A stretch of DNA of 64,000 nt, from contig JBKECY010000050.1 of assembly GCA_047975025.1 (NCBI GenBank), positions 124,001 through 188,000 of the forward strand, in the 5' to 3' direction. How positions within the stretch are numbered: position 1 is the stretch's first letter; every line of letters begins with the position of its first letter. The DNA is from JBKECY01 sp047975025. GTDB lineage: Bacteria; Bacillota; Clostridia; Lachnospirales; Lachnospiraceae. Position numbers and translations under genes: made by a program. Positions 51,294-60,356 of the stretch are shown here, piece by piece. The notes under the pieces are model-generated. The model was given only the letters and a program-made list of their open reading frames with translations. It had not been told where the DNA came from and did not search any database.

Positions 51294-53082
51294 TAATCTT
51301 TCCTCCGATAGAAACGATGGCTCCGCCTTCGGGCCGGTTGCCAAAATCAAAAATAAATGCATTGTGGTAGAGCAGATAGAAACGGATATAGATATTCATC
51401 AGTCCCATGCCGTCAAGCTCCAGGCTGGGGAGCAGTCCGTTAATTTGGATTTCTTCCATTTTCTGGTGAATGCTGTCCATCACTTCAGGTGCAAATCCGG
51501 GGCCGTTGTCTTTGACACTGATGACCCATTCATGCTCGTTGACGTGTCCGGTAATCTCAATCTTCCAGGGGGGCTGCGTCCGCGTTGTAAATTTGGCGGC
51601 ATTTTCAGCCAGCAGCTGAATGCTTAATTTGGGCATCTCAATTTCCAGCATTTCATCCTCTACTTCAATGACACAGGTGAGGTTCTCCTGATAGCGCCGT
51701 TTGATGCAGTTGAGATAGCGGTTCGCCTGTTCGAGTTCTTCTTCGAGGGAGGCAAGCGGCTCTTTATTCGAAGTAATATAGCGCAGAATCGAAGTGATGT
51801 CCATACACATCTGGCTGAATTCAGCCGTCATACCTTCCTCCGCCATGGCATTAAGTGTCGCAAGTGAATTATACAAAAAGTGCGGATTCATCTGCGACTG
51901 GTAGGCGAGCATCTGCGACTGGACTTCCTGCTGTTTTAAAATAATCATGGAGTCAATAGCCTCTTTTTGCCGTACCTGAAATTTGTTGAACGAGTCCCGC
52001 AGAGTGTCAATTTCCAGAATCTGTGAGTCCGGCATCTTGCTCTTCTTCCAGTTCTTGGTATAGTCAAAACCGGACAGGTGATTGTAGATCTGGGTCAGCG
52101 GAGCCACAATACGGCTCGACAGCTTGCGTGCCATGATAAAGCAGAAGATGGCCAGTACACTTAAGACCATGATCATTATCAGCAGGTACTGATACAAAGG
52201 GGAGAACATCTCGTTTTTCTTAATGGCAACGACGGTCGTCATATGAGATGTGTCCATCGTTTCCGCATACAGATATTCATCCTGTACACTCATAATGCTC
52301 TGTGAATTCTCAGTGGATTCCATTGCTTTTGCATAATATTCAGAAGCAATGGCTTCATCATAGTCCAGTGGATAGATGACTTCGCCTGCGTTGTTGAATA
52401 CCATAATATCCAGCGCATAGGAGCTTTCCGGTTCATAGGCACCTTTTAAAACCAGGTCGTAATACTGCATGATTTCAATGATACCGATTGGCTGATGAAA
52501 ATTATTATAATACAGACGGAATAAAGAAATATAGTAGCGGTCAAGTGCTGTTCCGGTCGATTCAGACAAGAGTTCGTTTTGTGCGGGCGGCGGGATATAA
52601 AGTGTCCCGGCATTTTCTACCGTATTGGTATACCAGCTTTGCTCACTGGCACGTATATTCTGAAAACCACTGTAATTGCCCTCACCAAAAGAGCCCTGTT
52701 CAAGATCGTATAGATTGACCTGACGGATGTTTTTGTTTGCACCGATATAGGGTACCAGCAGACCGGAAAGCAGCTTGTCAGTTTCGGTGATCTGCGAAGT
52801 ACGTGTGTCGAGATTGCGGTATTGCATATAGTCGGAAAACGTATTTTTGACCAGTGCGGAGTATAGAATGCTGACGGATGCGTCATCAATGCGGCTGATC
52901 TGTGTGTCAATGCTGGTGGCAACCTTAGAGCAGGTCTGCGAGATATTGTTGATAATCGTGCGCCTCATTGACAGATATTGTGTGACGGAAAAGACAGCGG
53001 TCGTCAGAACGAGCATAATAATCATTGTGGTCAGATGCGTCCGGACAAGCAGCTTGTGGATGGTCTGTGGGTTTTTTCTCAT
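51286..53082 (-). CDS. YesM-type sensor histidine kinase
   Basis: A 598-residue membrane kinase. Helix 1 is at about 14-36, with an extracellular sensing domain up to about 295. Helix 2 is at about 296-316 (LLIMIMVLSVLAIFCFIMA), followed by a HAMP-like stretch. The His_kinase motif is QMNPHFLYNSLATLNAMA, and the HATPase domain has KDNGPGFAP and GLMNIYIRF. It overlaps the downstream response-regulator gene by 8 bp. Being divergent from the GH31/UroD/ABC operon, it probably senses the substrate imported by that operon. Confidence 0.9.
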   Translation of the reverse strand: MRKNPQTIHKLLVRTHLTTMIIMLVLTTAVFSVTQYLSMRRTIINNISQTCSKVATSIDTQISRIDDASVSILYSALVKNTFSDYMQYRNLDTRTSQITETDKLLSGLLVPYIGANKNIRQVNLYDLEQGSFGEGNYSGFQNIRASEQSWYTNTVENAGTLYIPPPAQNELLSESTGTALDRYYISLFRLYYNNFHQPIGIIEIMQYYDLVLKGAYEPESSYALDIMVFNNAGEVIYPLDYDEAIASEYYAKAMESTENSQSIMSVQDEYLYAETMDTSHMTTVVAIKKNEMFSPLYQYLLIMIMVLSVLAIFCFIMARKLSSRIVAPLTQIYNHLSGFDYTKNWKKSKMPDSQILEIDTLRDSFNKFQVRQKEAIDSMIILKQQEVQSQMLAYQSQMNPHFLYNSLATLNAMAEEGMTAEFSQMCMDITSILRYITSNKEPLASLEEELEQANRYLNCIKRRYQENLTCVIEVEDEMLEIEMPKLSIQLLAENAAKFTTRTQPPWKIEITGHVNEHEWVISVKDNGPGFAPEVMDSIHQKMEEIQINGLLPSLELDGMGLMNIYIRFYLLYHNAFIFDFGNRPEGGAIVSIGGKINE

Positions 53083-53105
53083 ATACGGTACCTTTCATAT
53101 CAAGT

Positions 53106-53134
53106 AGTATAGCACAATTTTTGCTTTTTACGAA
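53106..53134 (-). promoter_or_regulatory. Possible promoter of the divergent kinase/regulator operon
   Basis: On the minus strand an extended -10, TGC-TATACT (TATACT at 53111-53106), lies 17 bp after a weak -35, TTCGTA (53134-53129). Confidence 0.45.
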
Positions 53135-53293
53135 AGAAAAAATAAGTTTGGTTAAAAAAAAACATACAACTGACGAAAAGATGCATACAAAAACGGTTGT
53201 ATTTGATATACCATATAAAAAAGAATGTGTTACGGGCAATGAAAATAGTAAAAATACACAATAAAAATCTATATTTATAGGAGGAATTCACAA

Positions 53294-55729
53294 ATGTCAG
53301 TTGAAAAGTATGAAATCATTACTTCCGGCGTGCAGCTAAAGCTCAAAAAAGGCATCTGCATACTTGAAGGGATTTCCGACCAGACGATACGATGTCTGTA
53401 TACGCGCAAGGAAAGTGCCGAGCTGTCTTTTTCCGCTACGAATGTACATAGGGAAGCGGCAGTGACACTGGCTGTTACCGAAGATGCCTCGACACTGCGT
53501 ATCAGCACACCGGCACTGCTTGTTGAAATTGACAAGGAGACGGAACAGTTTCGCTGGGTCCGTAAATCTGACAATGCATCCTTACTCACAGAGGGCAGAA
53601 AGCAGCTGGTAGAAAAGGAAGTGCAAAAATACACAACGAATGGGGAAGAGCCCATAATTGATCGTGTGCTGACAGTTGACGGCGAGCGCAATTTTGTCAG
53701 AAACCTGGTACCGCATACAGACCGTATGGCATACAGAGGCAAGCTGTTCTTCGAATGGAAAGAGCAAGAGCAGATTCATGGTCTGGGTCAGGGCGAGGAA
53801 GGCATTTATAATTATCGCGGAAGTACACAATATCTGTACCAGCATAATATGCGCATTCCTGTTCCCTTCATGCTTTCCGATCAGGGGTATGGTATCTATT
53901 TTGATTGTGCCTCACTTATGACTTTCGGTGATGACAGCCGCGGTTCTTACCTGTTTATGGATACCATCACACAGATGGACTACTATTTTATGGCAGGAGA
54001 GACGACAGATGAAATCATTCGCGAATTCAGACTGCTGACCGGCGATGCCGTTATGCTCCCCAAATGGGCATATGGCTATATCCAGTCCAAAGAAGCATAT
54101 CATACACAGGAAGAAATGGTGGAAATTGCTGAGAAATACAGACAGTTGCAGATCCCGTTGGATTGTGTGGTACAGGACTGGAATACATGGGCGCCCGGAG
54201 AATGGGGCAACAAACAGGTTGATAAATCCCGTTATCCGGATTTAAAGGCTGCCAATGACAGAATTCACGAATTAAATGTTCACACTATGGTGTCTGTATG
54301 GCCCAACATGAATTCCGGTACGGCAAACCATTCAGAATTTCAGGAGGCAGGACTTTTGCTGGCGGACTTTGCCACCTACGATGCATTCTCAGAAGAGGGA
54401 AGGCAGATGTATTGGAGACAGGCGAACGAAGAGTTATACCAAGGCGGTTTTGATTCCTGGTGGTGCGATTCGACAGAACCCTTTAGCGGGCCTGACTGGA
54501 ATGGTGAAGAAATCAGAGAGCCATGGGAGCGCTTCGCACTGGTCGGAGAAGAGCATAAGAAATATCTGGATGCAGAAAAAGCGAATTTCTACGCAGTTGA
54601 ACATGCAAAAGGTATTTATGAGAACCAAAGGAAACAAAATCCCGCACAGCGTGTCTTGAACCTGACTCGTTCCGGCTATGCGACATCACAGAAATATGGG
54701 GCAGTGCTTTGGTCAGGAGATACTTGCGCGACCTGGGAGAATTTTAAGAAGCAAATTACGGAAGGCCTGAATTTCTGTATGAGCGGCATGCCCTACTGGA
54801 CATTGGATATCGGAGCGTTCTTTACGGTAAAAGAAGAGTGGAAGAACCGTGGATGCGGATGCAATACTGACCCCAGCCCCAAGTGGTTCTGGCAGGGAGA
54901 TTATGAGCAGGGCGTATCCGATGCCGGATACAGAGAACTGTATGTCAGATGGCTGCAGTACGGTGTGTTCCTGCCGATGTTCCGCTCACATGGAACAGAT
55001 ACACCTCGTGAAATCTGGAATTTTGGAGCACCGGGCGAACCCTTCTATGATGCCATTGCGCAGGCAATCAAACTGCGTTACCACCTGATGCCATATGTAT
55101 ACTCGATGGCAGGACGCGTATATCTGCAGCAATATACCATGCTTAGGAGTCTTTTGTTCGACTATGCTGCTGATCCGATTGCCAAAGAACTGGATTCGGA
55201 ATTCATGTTCGGAGACAGCCTGCTGGTATGCCCAGTGACACAGCCGATGTATTATGAGCGCAACAACAAGGTACTTGACACAGCCAAACGTTGGCGCTGT
55301 TACCTGCCGCAGGGCAATGACTGGTATGACTATTATACACAGGAAATATATGCAGGCGGCCAATGGCTGGAAACAGAAGTGGATCTGATGTCGATTCCGC
55401 TGTTTGTAAAAGCTGGGTCGGTGCTGCCGACAGAGCAGGGATTGCAGTATGCTGCTCAAATAGCGGACACTCCCTTGGAATTCCATATATATCCGGGAGC
55501 GGACGCAACTCTTCTGTATTGTGAAGATGCCGGTGAAGGATATGAGTATGAGACCGGACTTTATAATCAGATTGCGGTCAATTGGCTGGATGAAGAGAAG
55601 ACGTTGACCTTTGGTGCAGCGCAGCATAGCTTTGCCGGAGGTATGGTGAACCGCAGCTGCCAGGTGACACTCGGTGATGAAACAAAATTATTTACCTATA
55701 CAGGTAGTGAGATAAAAATCAAATTTTAA
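53294..55729 (+). CDS. Glycoside hydrolase family 31 (alpha-glucosidase/alpha-xylosidase type)
   Basis: An 811-residue retaining glycosidase without a signal peptide, so it is likely cytoplasmic. An N-terminal beta-sandwich (to about residue 230) precedes the barrel. The nucleophile is Asp392 in WWCDSTEPF, and the predicted acid/base is Asp476 in LWSGDTCATWENF. Further family phrases are PKWAYGYIQSKEAYHTQEEM, DCVVQDWNTWAPGEWGNKQ and FRSHGTDTPREIW. GH31 members cleave alpha-glucosides, alpha-xylosides or sulfoquinovosides. The neighbouring xylulokinase-like gene makes alpha-xylosidase attractive, but that is inference. It is the first gene of the operon that continues with a UroD-like protein. 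Confidence 0.93.
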   Translation: MSVEKYEIITSGVQLKLKKGICILEGISDQTIRCLYTRKESAELSFSATNVHREAAVTLAVTEDASTLRISTPALLVEIDKETEQFRWVRKSDNASLLTEGRKQLVEKEVQKYTTNGEEPIIDRVLTVDGERNFVRNLVPHTDRMAYRGKLFFEWKEQEQIHGLGQGEEGIYNYRGSTQYLYQHNMRIPVPFMLSDQGYGIYFDCASLMTFGDDSRGSYLFMDTITQMDYYFMAGETTDEIIREFRLLTGDAVMLPKWAYGYIQSKEAYHTQEEMVEIAEKYRQLQIPLDCVVQDWNTWAPGEWGNKQVDKSRYPDLKAANDRIHELNVHTMVSVWPNMNSGTANHSEFQEAGLLLADFATYDAFSEEGRQMYWRQANEELYQGGFDSWWCDSTEPFSGPDWNGEEIREPWERFALVGEEHKKYLDAEKANFYAVEHAKGIYENQRKQNPAQRVLNLTRSGYATSQKYGAVLWSGDTCATWENFKKQITEGLNFCMSGMPYWTLDIGAFFTVKEEWKNRGCGCNTDPSPKWFWQGDYEQGVSDAGYRELYVRWLQYGVFLPMFRSHGTDTPREIWNFGAPGEPFYDAIAQAIKLRYHLMPYVYSMAGRVYLQQYTMLRSLLFDYAADPIAKELDSEFMFGDSLLVCPVTQPMYYERNNKVLDTAKRWRCYLPQGNDWYDYYTQEIYAGGQWLETEVDLMSIPLFVKAGSVLPTEQGLQYAAQIADTPLEFHIYPGADATLLYCEDAGEGYEYETGLYNQIAVNWLDEEKTLTFGAAQHSFAGGMVNRSCQVTLGDETKLFTYTGSEIKIKF

Positions 55730-55743
55730 GGAGGAAGTCAGTT

Positions 55744-56925
55744 ATGATGTACAAAAAGAATTGGGAAGAAACAAAAGTGAAATGGAAGAACTACTGGGAG
55801 CACAAAAATGAGGGACGTCCCTTGATGTGCGTGATTGCAAGAAAACCGGAAATCGAGCAGTTCTCAACAGGGGAGCCTACCGAAGGCGGATATCGTGACG
55901 TAATCTGCCAGGGTAAGTATTACAACCTGCCGGAAGAGCTCAAATGGGCAGATATGGAAGACAAATACCAAAATGCCGAGCGTATCGTTGCCAGATACCG
56001 TCACTTCTGTGAAACACATGAGTTCTTAGGAGAGAGTTTCCCGAATCTGAATGTGGATTTCGGACCGGGCTCCCTGGCATCTTATCTGGGCTCAGATATC
56101 GGATTTTCAGAGGACACGGTATGGTTCAAGCATTGTCTGGACGGCTGGGATGACGTACCGGATTTCAAATTTGACCCGGAGAATGAATGGTATCAAAAAC
56201 ATATTAAGCTGGTAAAAGAGTGTCGTGCACTGGTGGGAGATGACTTCTATGTGGATATGCCTGATTTAATGGAGAATGTAGACGTACTGGCATCACTGCG
56301 CGGCGCACAGGATATGATCTATGATATGATTGACGAGCCTGAGATTACACAGGAGAGAATTGATCAGATTACAGCCATTTACTACGATTATTTCAATTCC
56401 TTCTATGATATTATCAAAGGTGCAGAGGGTGGTAATGCCTACACAGTATTCCAGATTTGGGGACCGGGCAAGACGGTAAAACTGCAATGTGATTTCTCTG
56501 CTATGATGTCACCGGACAACTTCCGGGAGTTTATCCAGGAATCCCTGCGCACACAGGCTGAAAAAGCAGATCAGGTATTGTATCATCTTGACGGACCGGA
56601 TGCCATCCGCCACATGGATGCTCTTATGGAAATCGATGGAATTGATGCGCTGCAGTGGACCAGCGGAGATGCAGGCCCGGACGGAACGCTGGAAGACTGG
56701 GATGTGATTTATGACAAGGCACGTGCAGCAGGCAAATCTCTCTGGGTAAAAGTTTACTCCGGCGGATTTGAAGACTGGATCAAAAACGTAGATCGTATTG
56801 TACAAAAATACGGTTCACACAGCCTGTTCCTCCTCTTCCCGGAAATGTCGCTCGAACAAGCTGAAACACTTCTTGCTTATGCAGATGAGCACTGGAGTAA
56901 TGTAAATGGCACATTTCGGGCATAG
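55744..56925 (+). CDS. Uroporphyrinogen decarboxylase-like protein (UroD/MtaA superfamily), copy 2
   Basis: A 393-residue member of the UroD-like barrel superfamily, more divergent than copy 1. It begins NWEETKVKWKNYWEHKNEGR and contains LGSDIGFSEDTVWF and the barrel phrase VLYHLDGPDAIRHMDALMEI, then DALQWTSGDAGPDGTLEDWD. Where MtaA has zinc-binding His-x-Cys, this protein has YHLDG, with His but no Cys. It starts 14 bp after GH31 with AGGAGG and good spacing, so it is co-translated with a glycosidase. This placement argues for a role in sugar or glycoside metabolism, not haem synthesis. The reaction is unknown. Confidence 0.75.
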   Translation: MMYKKNWEETKVKWKNYWEHKNEGRPLMCVIARKPEIEQFSTGEPTEGGYRDVICQGKYYNLPEELKWADMEDKYQNAERIVARYRHFCETHEFLGESFPNLNVDFGPGSLASYLGSDIGFSEDTVWFKHCLDGWDDVPDFKFDPENEWYQKHIKLVKECRALVGDDFYVDMPDLMENVDVLASLRGAQDMIYDMIDEPEITQERIDQITAIYYDYFNSFYDIIKGAEGGNAYTVFQIWGPGKTVKLQCDFSAMMSPDNFREFIQESLRTQAEKADQVLYHLDGPDAIRHMDALMEIDGIDALQWTSGDAGPDGTLEDWDVIYDKARAAGKSLWVKVYSGGFEDWIKNVDRIVQKYGSHSLFLLFPEMSLEQAETLLAYADEHWSNVNGTFRA

Positions 56926-56993
56926 AAAATTTGTGTATATTGCACAATGAAAGCAAAAAACGCTGAAAATCAAAGTTAAAATAGTACAAAAAA

Positions 56994-57035
56994 GTGTCAG
57001 AATCTGACATGTTGTATAAACGCGTTTATTGTTAA
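56994..57035 (+). promoter_or_regulatory. Promoter region with two palindromes before the CUT1 binding-protein gene
   Basis: TGTCAG-AAT-CTGACA (56994-57009 approx.) is followed by a perfect 14-bp palindrome, ATAAACGCGTTTAT (57016-57029), of the shape bound by LacI-type regulators. TTGTAT (57012-57017) and the AT-rich TTAAAATAG (57033 onward) can serve as promoter boxes around it. Confidence 0.5.
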
Positions 57036-57069
57036 AATAGAGTTAGAAAAGAAAGGGAGGATTCTAAGT

Positions 57070-58419
57070 ATGAAGAAACGTTTATTAGCTTTATTGTTAT
57101 GCGGTGTCATGATGACTTTATCATTAGCTGCATGTGGTTCCAGTGACTCCGGCAGCTCTAGTGATGATGCAACCGCTACCGAAGAGACATCAGACAGTGG
57201 CAGTTCATCAGGTACAACATTGACATTCATGGCAAGTCAGGACTGGGTGTATGACGCAGAGATGGAACTTGGCAAACAATTTGAAGAAGAGACAGGTATC
57301 AAAATTGATTACCAAATCGTACCTTCAGATCAGTATTACAACCTGCTGATGACCAAACTCAACAGCGGTGAAGGCCCGGATATCTTCGGAGGTCAGTCCG
57401 GTGCTTATGACATTGTGACACAGTACAATGTAGAAAAAAATGCAGTTGATCTCTCCGGTGAATCATGGATTGATTACTACAACGAGTTTGAAAAAGCTGA
57501 AACTTCTGTGGATGACAAAGTGTATGGTATGACATATTTTGATACCACAACAGATTACTATATCATCTACAACAAAGCAATCTTTGATGAGTACAATCTA
57601 AAAGAGCCTACTACATTTGCTGAATTCGAAGAAGTATGCCAGACATTACTTGACAATGGTGTGTCTCCGGTATATGAGCCGGCAGCAGACGGATGGCATC
57701 ATGTAATGTGGTTCGCTGAAGTAGGTGGTGTATTCGAGAAACTTGAGCCGGGCGTTATTGACAAGCTCAACAACAACGAAATCAAATTCGCAGATGTACC
57801 GGAATTTGAAGAGGCTATGACACAGGTACTTGAACTTGCTGAAAAAGGATACTTCGGAGACAACTATCTGTCAGACGAATATACGGATACAGCATCTGTC
57901 ATCGGAAGCGGCGAATTCGCTATGGCATTTGGCAAACCTGGTTCAATTGCAGAATATGTAGAAGCTTCTAACGGAACTTATACAGAAGATGATTTCGCAA
58001 TGTTCGTACCGCCAATTCTTGACAATGATATCTTAAACGTTCACCCATGCGGTCCTTCCAGATTCATCTATTCAGGATCTGAGAACATTGACGCAGCAAA
58101 ACAGTACCTTGAGTACATTGCAACACAGGAAAGCATTCAGTACATGATCGACAACGAAGCGAAAGTGGAGAACCTTCCATACAGCGCAGATCAGACACCA
58201 AAATACAGTGCCTATACTGAAGAATTCCTCGCTTCTTTCGAAGAGCAGGGAACAGTTTTACAGGATTCTGTTAAGTATTTCAACCCACAGTGGATGGATA
58301 TCGGAACAGATATGACAGCTATGTTCATCGGCGACATGACACCGAAGGAGGTAATCGCCGCCATCGATAAGAGAAGAGAGACACAGGCTGTCGCAGCAGG
58401 AGACGAAGCCTGGCAATAA
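57070..58419 (+). CDS. Carbohydrate-binding lipoprotein of a CUT1 ABC transporter
   Basis: A 449-residue extracellular solute-binding protein (family 1). The signal peptide ends in lipobox LAAC near residues 19-22, followed by a Ser/Asp/Thr-rich linker. The mature region has LTFMASQDWVYDAEMELGKQ, QFEEETGIKIDYQIVPSDQY and NSGEGPDIFGGQSG, typical of oligosaccharide-binding proteins. It feeds the two permeases downstream. No ATPase gene is present in this operon, so a shared MsmK-type ATPase encoded elsewhere is probably used. Confidence 0.92.
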   Translation: MKKRLLALLLCGVMMTLSLAACGSSDSGSSSDDATATEETSDSGSSSGTTLTFMASQDWVYDAEMELGKQFEEETGIKIDYQIVPSDQYYNLLMTKLNSGEGPDIFGGQSGAYDIVTQYNVEKNAVDLSGESWIDYYNEFEKAETSVDDKVYGMTYFDTTTDYYIIYNKAIFDEYNLKEPTTFAEFEEVCQTLLDNGVSPVYEPAADGWHHVMWFAEVGGVFEKLEPGVIDKLNNNEIKFADVPEFEEAMTQVLELAEKGYFGDNYLSDEYTDTASVIGSGEFAMAFGKPGSIAEYVEASNGTYTEDDFAMFVPPILDNDILNVHPCGPSRFIYSGSENIDAAKQYLEYIATQESIQYMIDNEAKVENLPYSADQTPKYSAYTEEFLASFEEQGTVLQDSVKYFNPQWMDIGTDMTAMFIGDMTPKEVIAAIDKRRETQAVAAGDEAWQ

Positions 58420-58522
58420 GATCATCTTATAACAGATAAGCTTATGAAGAGGCGTTATACTGATTGCAATTACGTCGGGTATAGCGCCCCTTCTATGTTA
58501 CCAAGAAGCGGAGGAAAATCAC

Positions 58523-59398
58523 GTGAAAAAATCAAAACTTTATCCCTGGTATTTTGCTATCGGCGCATTAGCAATTTACTCATTATTGTATGTTCTTCCC
58601 GGAATTATAGGTATCGGATATTCCTTTACTGACTGGTCATCCTATTCTGACAAAGTGAATTTTGTCGGATTGGATAATTTCAAACAGGTATTCAGCGCCG
58701 ATGAGAACTATTTGAAATATATCTTAAACACATTGTTATTTACAGTTGTAACGACCATTGCCAAGACAGGACTCGGCCTGCTCTTCGCAGTTATGCTCAG
58801 TAAAAAAATCAAGTTCAAGAACTTCCACAGAGGTGTTATGTATCTTCCCTCAGTTCTGTCGATCTTGATTATTGGTCTGGTATTTACTTCCATTTTGAAT
58901 CCTAAGACAGGTATTTTAAATGGTGCGCTCAGTGCAGTCGGACTTGATGCCCTTACACAAAAATGGCTGACAGATCCGAATATCGCATTCTTCTCCGTTA
59001 TGGGAGTTGATATCTGGCGTGGAACCGGTTATATTATGACACTGCTTCTGGTAGCCGTACTGGCAGTACCGAAAGTGTATTATGAAGCAGCCGGCATTGA
59101 TGGAGCCAATGCGTTCCAGCGCTTCAGAAAAATCACATTACCGATGATTCGCCCCACACTGGCGGTGACCATTGTTCTGAATGTATTATATGGAATGAAA
59201 GTATTCGATATGGTATATGCACTGACCAATGGAGGTCCGGGTCATGTGACAGAAGTTATGTACACAGCAGTATTTAAACAGTTTTCACAGGGCATGTACG
59301 CAATTGGTACGACAATCAGTTCGATTATGTTCGTGTTCATGGTAATTGTTGGTTTCTTCTTGATTCAAATTCTGACGAAAGATGAGGTGCAGGAATAA
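58523..59398 (+). CDS. Sugar ABC transporter permease 1 (MalF type)
   Basis: A 291-residue permease with six helices. The first helix follows a short basic N-terminus (SKLYPWYFAIGALAIYSLLY). The ATPase-contact loop is YEAAGIDGANAFQRFRKITLP, and ALTNGGPGHVTEVMYTAVF is a typical MalF-family phrase. The start is GTG at 58523 with CGGAGG upstream. It overlaps permease 2 by one base (TAATG). Between the binding-protein gene and this start lie 103 bp without a convincing terminator, so the genes are probably co-transcribed. Confidence 0.92.
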   Translation: MKKSKLYPWYFAIGALAIYSLLYVLPGIIGIGYSFTDWSSYSDKVNFVGLDNFKQVFSADENYLKYILNTLLFTVVTTIAKTGLGLLFAVMLSKKIKFKNFHRGVMYLPSVLSILIIGLVFTSILNPKTGILNGALSAVGLDALTQKWLTDPNIAFFSVMGVDIWRGTGYIMTLLLVAVLAVPKVYYEAAGIDGANAFQRFRKITLPMIRPTLAVTIVLNVLYGMKVFDMVYALTNGGPGHVTEVMYTAVFKQFSQGMYAIGTTISSIMFVFMVIVGFFLIQILTKDEVQE

Positions 59399-60237
59399 TG
59401 GTAAAGAAAAGAATCTCCGGTATTATTAAAAACGTTGTTATCTGGATCATTTCCCTGATTATGCTCGTACCCGTCATGTTAATTGTACTTAATTCATTCA
59501 AGACGCAGGAAGAAGCGGCTAAAATGACGCTTTCACTGCCCACCGAATGGGTCTTTACCAACTTCCAGACAGTTATCGAAAAAGGAAAACTGATCGAAAG
59601 CTTTTTCAACAGTCTTTTGTACTCGGCTTCAGCGACCATCATCTGTATCTGCCTGGCGGCAATGGCGGCTTACATGTTCTCGCGCAGAGCCAGCGGACAT
59701 GGCAAATCAGCAAAACGCAATAAAGCAGTCTATATGTACATGGTACTGGGAATTGTAATCCCGATCAACTATGTCGCCCTTATGAAAGTTATGCAGATCT
59801 TACAGCTGAATAACACACGTATCGGAATTATCCTTTTGTATGTAGCGGTGCAGCTGCCATTTATGGTATTTCTTCTATATGGTTTTGTCGGAAAAATACC
59901 GATTGAACTTGATGAAGCCGCGGTAATTGACGGATGCGGTCCGGGAAAACTGTTCTTCTCAATCATCCTGCCGCTTATGAAACCGTCTCTGGTAACGGCA
60001 GTCGTTCTGTGCTTCTTGAATACCTGGAACGAGTTCGTAATGCCGCTGTATTTCCTGAATTCTACTGCAAAATGGCCAATGACACTTGCCGTATACAATT
60101 TCTTCGGACAGTTCGAGCGTTCCTGGAATTTGATTTGTGCAGATATTTTCCTGACTTGCGTGCCGGTAGTAGCACTGTATCTGATTTGCCAGAAACATAT
60201 TGTAGGCGGACAGACTTCAGGAGCGGTAAAAGGCTAG
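59398..60237 (+). CDS. Sugar ABC transporter permease 2 (MalG type)
   Basis: A 279-residue permease with six helices. Landmarks are LIMLVPVMLIVLNSFKTQEE near the N-terminus and the ATPase-contact loop ELDEAAVIDGCGPGKLFFSI. The C-terminal part has FLNTWNEFVMPLYFL and ends QKHIVGGQTSGAVKG. Its start overlaps the stop of permease 1. With that protein it forms the CUT1 channel for an oligosaccharide or glycoside. Confidence 0.92.
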   Translation: MVKKRISGIIKNVVIWIISLIMLVPVMLIVLNSFKTQEEAAKMTLSLPTEWVFTNFQTVIEKGKLIESFFNSLLYSASATIICICLAAMAAYMFSRRASGHGKSAKRNKAVYMYMVLGIVIPINYVALMKVMQILQLNNTRIGIILLYVAVQLPFMVFLLYGFVGKIPIELDEAAVIDGCGPGKLFFSIILPLMKPSLVTAVVLCFLNTWNEFVMPLYFLNSTAKWPMTLAVYNFFGQFERSWNLICADIFLTCVPVVALYLICQKHIVGGQTSGAVKG

Positions 60238-60274
60238 GACAAATTCATCACAAGAATGTGAAGCAAAAATGCGC

Positions 60275-60303
60275 TTGAAATCGGTTGTTAAATATGTCAT
60301 AAT
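60275..60303 (+). promoter_or_regulatory. Promoter of the xylulokinase-like gene
   Basis: TTGAAA (60275-60280) and CATAAT (60298-60303) are separated by 17 bp, 54 bp before the start codon. Confidence 0.65.
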
Positions 60304-60356
60304 ACCTTCAGTTGACAAAAGTAAATAGAAAGAATGATCATTTAGGGGGAATTCGT

